The position numbers and the translations under genes were made by a program. This document shows positions 55,014-64,000 of a stretch of 64,000 nt of DNA, in pieces. The stretch covers positions 94,266,720-94,330,719 of the forward strand of contig CM068384.1 of NCBI GenBank assembly GCA_034770075.1, read 5' to 3'. The notes under the pieces were generated by a model that was given only the letters and a program-made list of their open reading frames with translations, was not told the origin of the DNA and did not search any database. Each line of letters starts with the position of its first letter. Position 1 is the first letter of the stretch. The stretch comes from Aralia elata (lineage: Eukaryota; Streptophyta; Magnoliopsida; Apiales; Araliaceae).

Positions 55014-58000
55014 ATGGCCCATTCACTATCACTGCGGAGCATATTGGATGCTAATAAACTAACCGGGCCGAACTACACGGATTGGTTAAGGAATTTGAGA
55101 ATTGTTCTCACCGCTGAAAAATTATCTTATGTCCTTAATACACCTGTCCCTGCAACTGTTGCAGAAAATGCATCTGAGGAAGATATTGCTACTTTTAAAA
55201 AATGGCAAGATGATGCTATGGTAGCTCAATGCATCATGCTCGCATCCATGAGTAACGAGTTACAGCGTCAACATGAGAAAATGGATGCACCTGCTATATT
55301 GCTTCACCTGCAAGAGTTGTATGGTGAACAAAGTAGGTCTGCAAGATATGAGATATCTAAGGAGCTCTTCCGATCTAGAATGACCGATGGCCCTACAGTA
55401 CAGGCACATGTCCTCAAAATGATCAATTTGATTGAACAATTAGGACAATTGGGTTTTGTAATGGATGGAGAGTTGAGCCAAGATTTGATCTTGCAGTCAC
55501 TCCTGGACTCCTACTCACAATTTGTTGTGAATTTTCACATGAACAAGCTTGATGTCAGCTTGCCTGAATTGTTTAACATGTTGAAAACTGCAGAGAGTCA
55601 CTTTCCATCCAAGAAAGACCAAGTCTTACTGATAGGTGATGCTTCCAAGAAAAGGAAGTGGCCCAAAGGAGCTTCTGCTAAGAAGAAACATTCTAAGAAG
55701 GCAAAAGGAAAGGTAACTGATAAAGGTAATAAGAATAAAACTAATGCGGATAGCAAAGGAGTTTGCTTCCACTACAATAAGCCTGGACATTGGAAGAGAA
55801 ACTGCAAGGATTACCTTACAGAGGCAAAGCAGAAAAAGCTTGTTGAAGCTTCAGCTACGGATACAGTTTTATTCATGATTGAAATAAATCTTTCTGTGAG
55901 TCAAAATTCTACTTGGGTATTAGATATCGGTTGTGGTTCTCACATATGCAATTCATTGCAGGGAATAAGCAGAAGTAGAAGGCTAAACAAGGGAGAAGTA
56001 ACTCTACGAGTGGGAAATGGAGCAAAAGTTGCTGCATTAGCTATGGGGACTTATTGTTTAGCACTGCCTACGGGAAAGTCTATCAATTTAATAAATTGTT
56101 ATTATGTACCTGTTCTCATTAGAAACATTATATCTATTTCTATGTTGGACAAAGATGGATTCGATGTTATATTTAAGAACAATGGTTGTTCTATTTATAA
56201 TAATAATGTTTTGTTTGGAACTGGTAGATTAATTGATGGACTTTACTTACTTGACTTACATGAAAATATTTTTCAAATTGAACAAACTTGTAAAAGAAAA
56301 AGAGATGAAGTAAATCATACTTTCATTTGGCACTGTAGACTCGATCACATCAATGAAACAAGATTAAACAAGTTGCATATTGATGGTATTTTAGAACCAT
56401 TTGATTTTGAATCATATCCAACTTGTGAATCATGTCTCATGGGTAAAATGACTAAATCTCCATTTAGTGGACATGGAGAGAGAGTTGCAGGGTTGTTAGA
56501 GTTGGTACACACAGATGTATGTGGACCTATGACAACAGATGCTAGAGGAGGGTATTCGTATTTCATTACATTCACTGATGATCATTCAAGATTTGGATAT
56601 GTGTATTTAATGAAATACAAATCCGAATCATTTGAAAAGTTCAAAGAATTCAGAAGTGAAGTAGAGAAACAAACTGGCAAAAGTGTTAAGATTCTTCGAT
56701 CAGATCGAGGAGGAGAATACTTGAGCAATGAGTTTCTTAATCATCTCAAAGAAAATGGTATTCTCTCTCAATGGACGCCTCCTGGTACACCACAATTAAA
56801 TGGTGTTTCTGAAAGGAGGAATCGTACCTTGTTAGACATGGTGCGGTCCATGATGAGTTTCACCGACCTTCCAATATCATTCTAGGGTCATGCCCTAGAA
56901 ACGGCTGCATATCTACTTAACAAGATTCCCTCAAAATCCGTCCCTAAGACTCCATATGAGATATGGACAGGGAGGAAACCCAGTCTTAAGCATGTTAAGA
57001 TTTGGGGTTGTAACGCTTATGTAAAGAAGTTACAAAGTGACAAACTTGAGGCCAGATCTGACAAGTGCAAATTTATGGGGTATCCTAAAGAAAGTTTAGG
57101 ATATTATTTTTATAATCCTACCGAGCAAAAGGTGTTTGTTGCCAAACACGCTACCTTCTTGGAAAAGGAGTTTATCCTTGAAGGGGCTAGTGGGAGGAAA
57201 ATAGATCTTGAAGAAATTCAAGAACCACAAATCACTACAGATCAAGTGGATGAACATGTTCAAGTAGATATAACTTCTGCACCACAACCGAGTCGTAAAT
57301 CTGGAAGAGTGCCGAAAATACCTAAAAGGTATACACTCATCATAGAAGATGATGATGAGGTACGCATCATAACTGATGATGATCCAGTAACATACGATGA
57401 GGCTATGAGTAGTAAACACTCTGAGAAATGGCAAATAGCCATGAAATCCGAAATGGACTCTATGTATGAAAACCAAGTATGGACTTTGGTTACTCCACCC
57501 GAAGGCATTGTGCCTATAGGGTGTAAATGGGTCTTTAAGAAAAAGACTGGAGCAGATGGCAAGGTGGAAACCTATAAGGTCAGACTGGTTGCAAAAGGTT
57601 TCAAACAAAGACAAGGAGTTGACTATGATGAAACCTTCTCACCAGTAGCCATGCTCAAGTCAATCCGGATTTTACTTGCGATTGCAGTTTACTATGACTA
57701 CGAAATCTGGCAAATAGACGTGAAAACGGCCTTCCTCAATGGGAAACTAGATGAGGATGTATATATGATACAGCCAGAGGGTTTTGTTTCAAAGGTTGGA
57801 ACAAATCAAGTGTGTAAGTTACAAAGATCCATTTATGGATTGAAGCAAGCTTCTCGAAGTTGGAACATCCGTTTTGATGAGACAATCAAAGAGTTTGATT
57901 TTATCAAAAATGAGGATGAACCATGTGTGTACAAGAAAGTTAGTGGGAGTGCTGTGACATTCCTGGTATTATATGTTGATGATATATTACTTATAGGGAA

Positions 58001-58958
58001 TGACATACCGATGCTACAATCAGTTAAAATTTGGTTATCTAAACACTTCTCGATGAAGGACTTGGGAGAAGCATCCTACATATTAGGGATAAAGATCTAT
58101 AGAGATAGATCAAAGAGGATGCTCGACTTGACCCAAGGTGCATACATTGATTCGATGCTAAAGAGGTTTAGCATGCAAGACTCCAAGAGAGGGCTCATAC
58201 CGATGAGTCATGGAGTAAATCTCTCTAAGAAATTGTCCCCAAAGACACCTGAAGAGAGAGAACGCATGAATCAAATACCTTATGCTTCGGCAATAGGATC
58301 CATAATGTATGGAATGATATGTACCAAACCAGATGTTGCTTATGCACTTAGTGTAACAAGTAGATATCAGTCTAATCCTGGAGAAGAACACTGGAAAGCT
58401 GTGAAAAACATCTTGAAGTACTTAAGAAGAACTAAAGATGTGTTTCTAGTATATGGTGGGTCTGATTTGAAACTAGAGGGCTTTACAGACTCAAGTTTTC
58501 AAACTGACCAAGATGACAGTAAATCCATGTCAGGGTATGTATTTACCTTGAACGGTGGAGCAGTGAGTTGGAAGAGTTACAAACAGCAAACAGTTGCTGA
58601 CTCAGTGACAGAGGCAGAGTATATAGCTGCAAGTGAAGCTGCAAAGGAAGCTGTTTGGATGAAGAAGTTCATTTCTGAACTCGGGGTAGTTCCTAGCATT
58701 ACTGGACCCGTTCCGGTTCATTATGACAACACTGGAGCTGTTGCACAGGCTAAGGAACCCAGGTCTCATCAGAGATCCAAACACGTGTTGCGGCGATTTC
58801 ATTTAATTAGAGAAATAATTGAAAGAGGAGATGTCACCTTAGAAAGAGTGGACTCCCAAAACAACATTGCAGATCCATTTACTAAAGCATTATCGCAAGA
58901 TCAATTCAATCGCCATTTCGATAAAATGGGTATTAGATACCAAGGTGATTGGCTTTAG
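55014..58958 (+). pseudogene. gag-pol: Copia Gag-Pol polyprotein of C4, open except one TAG
   Basis: 1314 codons in one frame from MAHSLSLRSILDANKL. The start is supported by C and C2; an upstream in-frame ATG at 54945 is in the leader. Domains: gag (residues about 1-245); knuckle at 251-264 with its second Cys replaced by Tyr (CFHYNKPGHWKRNC); protease with DIG instead of DTG at about 304; integrase finger from about 440 (WHCRLDH … PTCESCLMG) and catalytic Asp 501, Asp 564 and Glu 600; TAG at residue 624 (56883-56885); RT with YVDD at about 987; RNase H from about 1159 (TDSSF; TEAEYIAASEAAKEA). The stop separates the rest of integrase, RT and RNase H. A usual copia protein is one such polyprotein. 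Three motif-level lesions suggest this copy depends on other copies. Confidence 0.93.
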
Positions 58959-58960
58959 TG

Positions 58961-58972
58961 CAAGTGGGAGAT
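58961..58972 (+). other. Polypurine tract, C4
   Basis: CAAGTGGGAGAT, two bases after the gag-pol stop and directly before the 3' LTR. Confidence 0.92.
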
Positions 58973-60845
58973 TGAAAGTAATATGCCCTCAAGCCAATTA
59001 TATTTGATGTAATAAGCATTTACTTTGTAATCTTATTCAAATATTAATAATAGAATAAAAGGCATATTTTATCCATGTTAATTGGTTGAATTAATAAATG
59101 TGATGAACCCATAGTTTTCGAGCAATGCTTTTAGAATCATGATGAGATCATGCTAGTGAGATCTAAATTCAAGAAAGCTCAAAACTAAAATGTTCCTAAT
59201 CGTTGGATCACTAATATTGGGATTACTGATCCGGATAGATTAGTACATACTATGCTTGATCTTTAGAAGATAATGATTGATCTCATAATCATTTATGTGA
59301 AGACACTAAAGCAAGTATGTAGGTGCTTATTAGAGAATAAGTTCACTGAACGTGACTCGCTTAAAGAACCCTAATGGAGTTTTATTCACCTGTCAATAGG
59401 GAAGTTCTTAAGTGATAGTTGTACAAGTGATCCTTGGACTTGAGATCATCATAGTACCTTGTGTATGTTAAGTTATACTTTGTCATATTCCTTAATACCT
59501 TAGGGTATGTCATAGGGTATGTACGGGCATAATAAAGTATACACGGAGGTAGGTGAATGGTCGACAAAGGATCTACCACTTCTGATAAAGGGAGAGAATG
59601 TCCTATGCGATTTGATAAATGACAGCTCAAAAATCCCTGGCCAGGGTTGAATGAAAATTAGAAAGGAGTTTCTAATTTACATTAATCGGAGTTGTGCATT
59701 CTTAAATCGAAATGCATATGATTAAATAAAATAAGACTTGTCAGTAAATCCATGTCTTATATTTAATCGGGACATTGTATGGTAGAAGGATTGAATTGTA
59801 CGGTAACTACTACTGAATAGGTTCTATGTGATTAAACATTGATTTCATATTATTCGGATAGTCATGATACATTATCGTAAGGTGTCCCTCATGATGTAGA
59901 ATAAATATTATTTATTTATGTTTGAATTAAAGGAGTTTAATTCATTATAAATAATATTAGAATTGTTCTAATTTATTTATTCTACTACCGGCATAATATT
60001 GAACCTAAAGGGTCACACCGCAAAAAGAATAATATTATATTAGAAGAAATTGGCTTAATGATAATAAATTAAGTATTTAATTTATTAGTTGAATAAATTG
60101 AAATGCTTAATATTTATAATGATATATTTGGAGAAATATTGAATTATAAATTAATAAGAGAAATCTTATTATTATTATCATTTAATTCTTAATTAGATTA
60201 AGAATTAATTTAAATGAAATGTAAATATCATTTAAATTAAATGCAAAAGGTGGGTTAAGCTAATAACATGTGTTAGTTGCTTAAATGCAAAACATGTGGG
60301 TTAGGAGAATAATGTTACTTACATATTATGTAAGTATTATTCTTGGTAGTATACTAATTGAATTAGGGTTTTCCTAATTCATCTAACCTAGCATTTATTG
60401 CACTTAGAGAAGTGCTAGCCTCCATCTAATGAAAGAGTTCTTAATGAAGAGTTCTTATTATTCTTAAGAGTTAGGAATAAAAGATTAAATTGGATTAGCC
60501 ATCCAAGATTTCTAGGAAATCAAATATTATTTCTTGTATAATCATTCTTGGTGGATTACCTCTAGAGTGCTACATACACTTTGTAGCTAGTGTTTAATTC
60601 AAGGAACAAAGATTGGAGGAGCTTGAAGAAATCAACAAACAATTGTAGATTGGAGAAGCTTGAAGAAATCAAGAGAGGAGTAGATCTTGTAGCGGTTCAA
60701 GAGTTGAGTCATCAAAGGTATTTTCTCTTGTTATTCTTCTTCAATTAATAGCTATGCATAAGGTGATTCATGGTTAAGTTGTAAAATTTTTAATTTCCAT
60801 TTTCCGTTGCGCATCTCAATTAGATTGTGATTTTGCATACTTACA
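58973..60845 (+). repeat. 3' LTR of C4, 1873 bp
   Basis: The same length and ends as the 5' LTR; about 21 substitutions. Confidence 0.97.
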
Positions 60846-61024
60846 ATTCGGGAATGCTCATTTCGGATGGCCTTGTTGTCGCGTCGGTCTTGACTGCAAA
60901 TCGTCGCGGTGGCGTTGAGTGTTCGCACTTGTGCCCATTCTTTCGCTCCCGCAAGCCGGTTCAGTTGACGAATTTGCCCTCCTGTCATGGTTAGCATAGG
61001 GAACGCAAAATTTGGGTGTCTACA
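60846..61024 (-). repeat. Outer end of the E 5' LTR, after C4
   Basis: 60846-60850 is the second ATTCG copy. 60851-61024 continues the LTR from 51353 and ends (plus strand) …TTTGGGTGTCTACA, the TGTAGACACCC start on the minus strand. Small minus-strand frames here are not coding. Confidence 0.95.
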
Positions 61025-61029
61025 TATTA
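61025..61029. other. Target-site duplication TATTA, right copy, element E
   Basis: Matches 34073-34077. Confidence 0.92.
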
Positions 61030-61491
61030 TTCACCTTATTCTATCTTTAAATTCTCAAATTTGGCCTTAAACAATACAAATATTTTTCTATATCCGACTC
61101 CAAATTCTTAAATTTCGTCAAAACCATACCCACAGCTAACTCATGTAATAATCAGTAACACTGCATTAATAGGGCACTGCCCAAAAATACCTCATAACCA
61201 TAATCATAATCATGGACCTAATTGTGGCTGACATATTACTTTCCTGAGCACAATACTACTACCATTTAGCTATCTCACTGCAACAACAAAAGTTGAGATA
61301 ACTATTATATTTCCCATATATTCCAAGAGGTGGGACTTTACTAGCACTTATACGAATTTTTTTTTTTTTTTTTGCGATTAGCTTGCATCCGTACCGATAC
61401 GCTAACAGACTAAACATATAGCTAATACATAAACACTACCAAAGCGTGTTACGCTTCCACAATGACGCAACACTCCTCAACTTCTTCGCAA
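61030..61491 (-). other. Internal noncoding sequence of element F
   Basis: About 460 bases between the gag-like ORF and the E insertion; it continues on the other side of E at 34072-33652. No protease, RT or integrase motif in any frame. A T-tract is at 61355-61373. Confidence 0.65.
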
Positions 61492-62052
61492 TTATTTGTT
61501 GTCGACTTGACTAGTCGAGTTTGAATTTCTTCCGACTACCTTCTTCTTCTTAGGACAATTCTTGATTTGGTGATCTTGTGCTCTACATCGGAAACACCCA
61601 CCCTTCTTCTGTTTAGGGCATTGGGGAGACATATTCCCTTCTTGATTACAATTGTAGCATACTCTTTTTCCTTTTAAACACACTCCCGCATGTTTCTTAC
61701 CGCAGTTAATGCAGGCAACAACCTTTTTCTTTCGTGGTTGACTAACTTCTGGTTCATACTTGTCGTCTTTCCATTTCCTTTTGAAGTTCCTGCTGCTGTC
61801 ACTGTTGTCCTCTTCAGTTTGGACGTTCTTTTGATTAGCCTCTTCTTCTTTTGTTGAAACGATTGTTGTTTCGGCTTGATCGTTCCCTGCCAGACTTTTC
61901 CTACCCGCATTGATGCCTTCTTCGTATGCTTTTAGAACCAATTTCACCAATTGTTGAAAGGGATCTTGGTTTAGTCCCCCAGGTTCGTTCTTGACTTCTT
62001 CCACCGCTTGTTGAGCTTTCTTATTGCGTCGAGGCGGCATCCTATAAAACAA
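61492..62052 (-). CDS. gag: Zinc-knuckle Gag-like protein of element F
   Basis: An open frame of 186 codons starting MPPRRNKKAQQAVEEV, an amino end typical of Tekay-type Gag. Residues 1-50 are a charged helical region, then an acidic/Lys-rich linker. Three Cys-rich motifs follow: CINCGKKHAGVC (about 116), CYNCNQEGNMSPQC (about 132; the His is Asn, so ligand lost) and CFRCRAQDHQIKNC (about 153; complete CCHC). The end is Lys-rich. The central capsid domain (about 200 residues in full-length Gags) is missing, so it may bind nucleic acid but not form particles alone. It is the only ORF of element F. Confidence 0.75.
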   Translation of the reverse strand: MFYRMPPRRNKKAQQAVEEVKNEPGGLNQDPFQQLVKLVLKAYEEGINAGRKSLAGNDQAETTIVSTKEEEANQKNVQTEEDNSDSSRNFKRKWKDDKYEPEVSQPRKKKVVACINCGKKHAGVCLKGKRVCYNCNQEGNMSPQCPKQKKGGCFRCRAQDHQIKNCPKKKKVVGRNSNSTSQVDNK

Positions 62053-63078
62053 ATAACCACAAAATGACTTAATTCTCTTTAACTAATCGCAAGTCAAAGT
62101 TATAATTACTCTACTTTTACTACTACACAACTCTACCCATACTACTGTTCATCAAATCTACCACACAATATGAGTTCAGGACTTACAACGATCATATGGA
62201 TCTAAGAACTTATCCTAGTCAGACCAAAGTCGTCCATTCGCTAAGGGGTCCCACCATACGATTGCGAGTCCCGAACTTACCATAAGTGTGAGTTTTAAGA
62301 ACACGCATCTAACCTCAACATTCTATATTTATCCGATATCTTATGAGAAAAGAATCACCTTCTCGCCATAAATGCATCGAACAACGTGACATAGATTTTT
62401 ATTGATTATCAAGATAGAAACTAAGTGTATGGTTTCCCCAGCCCATGCAAGGAATCGTACAACTCAACGCTATGATGAATCCTCAGTAGAAATCTACAAC
62501 CTTACACTTCCTAAATCTTTTAACAGATCATTTGCTATCCCAAGATTTCATTATGATCACTCGGTGATCTCATTCTATAATTAATTTCATTATCAATCAG
62601 GTTACACATGATCGTACTACATCATTATCAATCTTTAATAATGATTCACTACTCATAAACACATTTCATAAATACTTTATACTCATATGTTTCTTTTTGC
62701 ACCACAATTAGCATTATGCTATCCCATCACATACAATTTCCCATTTACCTTAGGGATTATTACATACCACCTACCCCAAAAGTTGGAATTTACAAAAGTC
62801 ATTCCCCCGGTTAACAAAAGCTGAGACTACTAGTCTCTCTTACCCCAGAGTACGAACACACCTTAAACATCCATCAGTCCATTTCCTTCAGACATTCTAC
62901 AACAACAACAAAACTTGTTATCAACTCATGAGTGAAATCTATAAATCACATAGCACATAAAATCCTATACGGGATGAATTTTCTCAATTCACCTCTTAAA
63001 CTCTATATGAGTTTTCTTAACTTCTCTACGGTCATAATCCTAAGGTTTTTCCCTTAACCTAAGGTTTTATAACCTACA
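62053..63078 (-). other. 5' leader of element F
   Basis: About 1.0 kb with no supported gene; the plus-strand frame at 62402-62584 has no recognisable feature. AT-rich. Confidence 0.6.
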
Positions 63079-63092
63079 GCTTTGATACCAAC
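63079..63092 (-). other. Primer-binding site, element F
   Basis: Minus strand TTGGTATCAAAGC just after the LTR end (GTCACA plus GG); it resembles the initiator-Met tRNA complement with one mismatch. Confidence 0.8.
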
Positions 63093-63093
63093 C

Positions 63094-64000
63094 TGTGACG
63101 CCCCCAAATCCGGGTTCCTTGAACCTCGGATCCAGTGCTCACGATCTAACTTAACAAACATTCTAACTACCCAATAAAAATGCGGAATATAATTATTGGT
63201 AACAACTTACAATCATCCCAGATTTTCTAACCTTAATACATCGAACTAATAACATAAAAGAGTTTACAACGTAGGTAAACTAAATAAACTGATCATAAGT
63301 CAAACACGAACTTGTCTTTTTCCTTTATCGTCCTTGGCGTCTTGTACGAACTCGGACTTAACTGAAAATGGTTCACGATATAGCAAGGGTGAGCACAAAT
63401 TGCTCAGCAAGTTAAAATAGACAATAAAGATATATCATGAATGAAAAGAATGCAATTCTTTGGATTTCACAATATACAATAATTGTGAATAACTGTCAAC
63501 AGTAATGCTGCTAGAAGATTTACTGAAAAACTGATAATCTTAACAATATTAATTTCCAGAGCGATATCGATAATGATAATTTCAAATAACACTTGCACGA
63601 TTGAATAACTTTAAGAATTGATATTCAAAATCAATGGTAGTGAGTATTTACTGCTGAGTTGGTCATTATAGACCCTGAACATGGTTGAGGGCTTAACCAG
63701 GCGTTTCACCTAGAGCACCTCGTGAGAAACTTACCCAGGTCTTAGCTGAGCATCTCGGAGTAGTGTAACAGCTAATGCTACTATAAACACTCAGGAGTAG
63801 TGTAACAGCTAATGCTACTGTAAACACTCAGGTGTAGTGTAACAACTAATGCTACTGTAAACACTCAGGTGGATACGCGAGGTGGCCAAACCTCTTGTAC
63901 CCAATGTATATGCATAACATTAACTATCTTGTGTGCGCGCTAAGTCGAATAAATCGACATCAAACCCCTTTTATAAGGGTTGTTCTGCTCAGTCTGATTA
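63094..64000 (-). repeat. 5' LTR of element F, inner end (runs off the window)
   Basis: Ends on the minus strand with …GGGGGCGTCACA directly before the PBS. Sequences such as GGTGAGCACAAATTGCTC (63389 onward) and CCCTTTTATAAGGGTTG (63966 onward) match B's LTR in reverse orientation. Confidence 0.85.
63757..63867. repeat. 37-bp tandem repeat, three units, in the F LTR
   Basis: Starts at 63757, 63794 and 63831; each has TAGTGTAACA, TAATGCTACT and AAACACTCA. Confidence 0.92.

Larger units (their letters stand above)
51354..60845 (+). mobile_element. Element C4: complete young Ty1/copia retrotransposon, 9492 bp
   Basis: LTRs of 1873 bp at both ends, TSD ATTCG, initiator-Met-type PBS, a long leader (1.8 kb), one gag-pol frame and a PPT. 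The LTRs differ at about 21 positions (17 transitions, 4 transversions, no indel), about 1.1%. It sits in the 5' LTR of E and is thus younger than E. Confidence 0.98.
34078..61024 (-). mobile_element. Element E: complete Tat/Ogre-like Ty3/gypsy retrotransposon (with nested C4)
   Basis: Bounded by TG…CA LTRs and TSD TATTA, 26,947 bp including C4 and one extra TSD copy; about 17.45 kb without them. On the minus strand the order is 5' LTR, PBS, leader, gag, protease with G-patch-like tail, RT, RNase H, second RNase H, integrase, spacer, two antisense genes, 70-bp array, PPT, 3' LTR. The double RNase H, large size, non-Met PBS and intron between PR and RT point to the Tat branch (which includes Ogre). 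Several stops and frameshifts make it non-autonomous now. Confidence 0.95.
29437..64000 (-). mobile_element. Element F: non-autonomous Tekay-related element (TR-GAG or LARD type), host of D and E insertions
   Basis: 5' LTR from 63094 beyond the right edge, PBS, leader, gag-like ORF, short noncoding stretch, [E], 3' untranslated part, PPT, and a 3' LTR of at least 4.2 kb down to the D boundary. The internal region totals only about 2.5 kb and has no pol. The LTR relationship to B supports a chromovirus origin. The span given includes the nested element E. Confidence 0.65.

Overview
The window is nuclear DNA from a flowering plant, almost certainly an intergenic, repeat-dense block of a large genome. 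Everything I can identify is LTR retrotransposon sequence: nested Ty3/gypsy (Tat/Ogre-like and Tekay-like chromovirus) and Ty1/copia elements. I see no convincing host gene, tRNA, rRNA or organelle segment. The plant assignment rests on the element lineages, on the plant-type gag and pol proteins, and on plant-mobile-domain-like antisense genes. I do not name a species.

Layout from left to right. (A) 1-5457 is the 5' half of a minus-strand Tat-type element with a 2.07-kb LTR (3387-5457), inserted into (B). (B) 5458-9880 is a plus-strand Tekay-like chromovirus fragment: decayed integrase, chromodomain and a 2.7-kb 3' LTR, itself inserted into (C). (C) 9881-12415 is a minus-strand copia remnant whose leader was hit by (C2). 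(C2) 12416-19730 is a second minus-strand copia of the same family that has lost its 5' LTR at an abrupt junction with (D). (D) 19731-29436 is the 3' half of a plus-strand Tat element: integrase end, antisense genes, a 70-bp satellite array of about 28 units, and a 3' LTR. (F) 29437-34077 plus 61025-64000 is a minus-strand, apparently non-autonomous element with a very long LTR and only a zinc-knuckle gag-like ORF. (E) 34078-61024 is a complete Tat element inside F (TSD TATTA, about 17.45 kb net). (C4) 51354-60845 is a young copia element in the 5' LTR of E (TSD ATTCG, two 1873-bp LTRs differing at about 21 sites).

How the parts work together. The Tat elements code for gag, protease with a G-patch-like tail, RT, a double RNase H and integrase on one strand. 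On the opposite strand, between pol and the 3' LTR, both surviving copies carry two antisense genes. The first has two GT-AG introns at identical places in both copies, with exons 1 and 2 exactly 306 and 657 bp in each. Next to it, in the 3' untranslated part, lies a 70-bp tandem array that is monomeric in E and partly dimeric in D, which looks like a satellite being born. E also has a frame-restoring intron between protease and RT.

The copia family shows an open gag-pol in C4 broken by one stop codon, and the same integrase codon is a stop in all three copies. Four small dyads with conserved stems and spacing recur in its 5' leader. Most visible nonsense changes in the locus are G-to-A or C-to-T, as expected for old methylated DNA. 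All alignments were done by eye, so boundaries quoted to the base are those where TG...CA ends or target duplications are visible, and the others are approximate.
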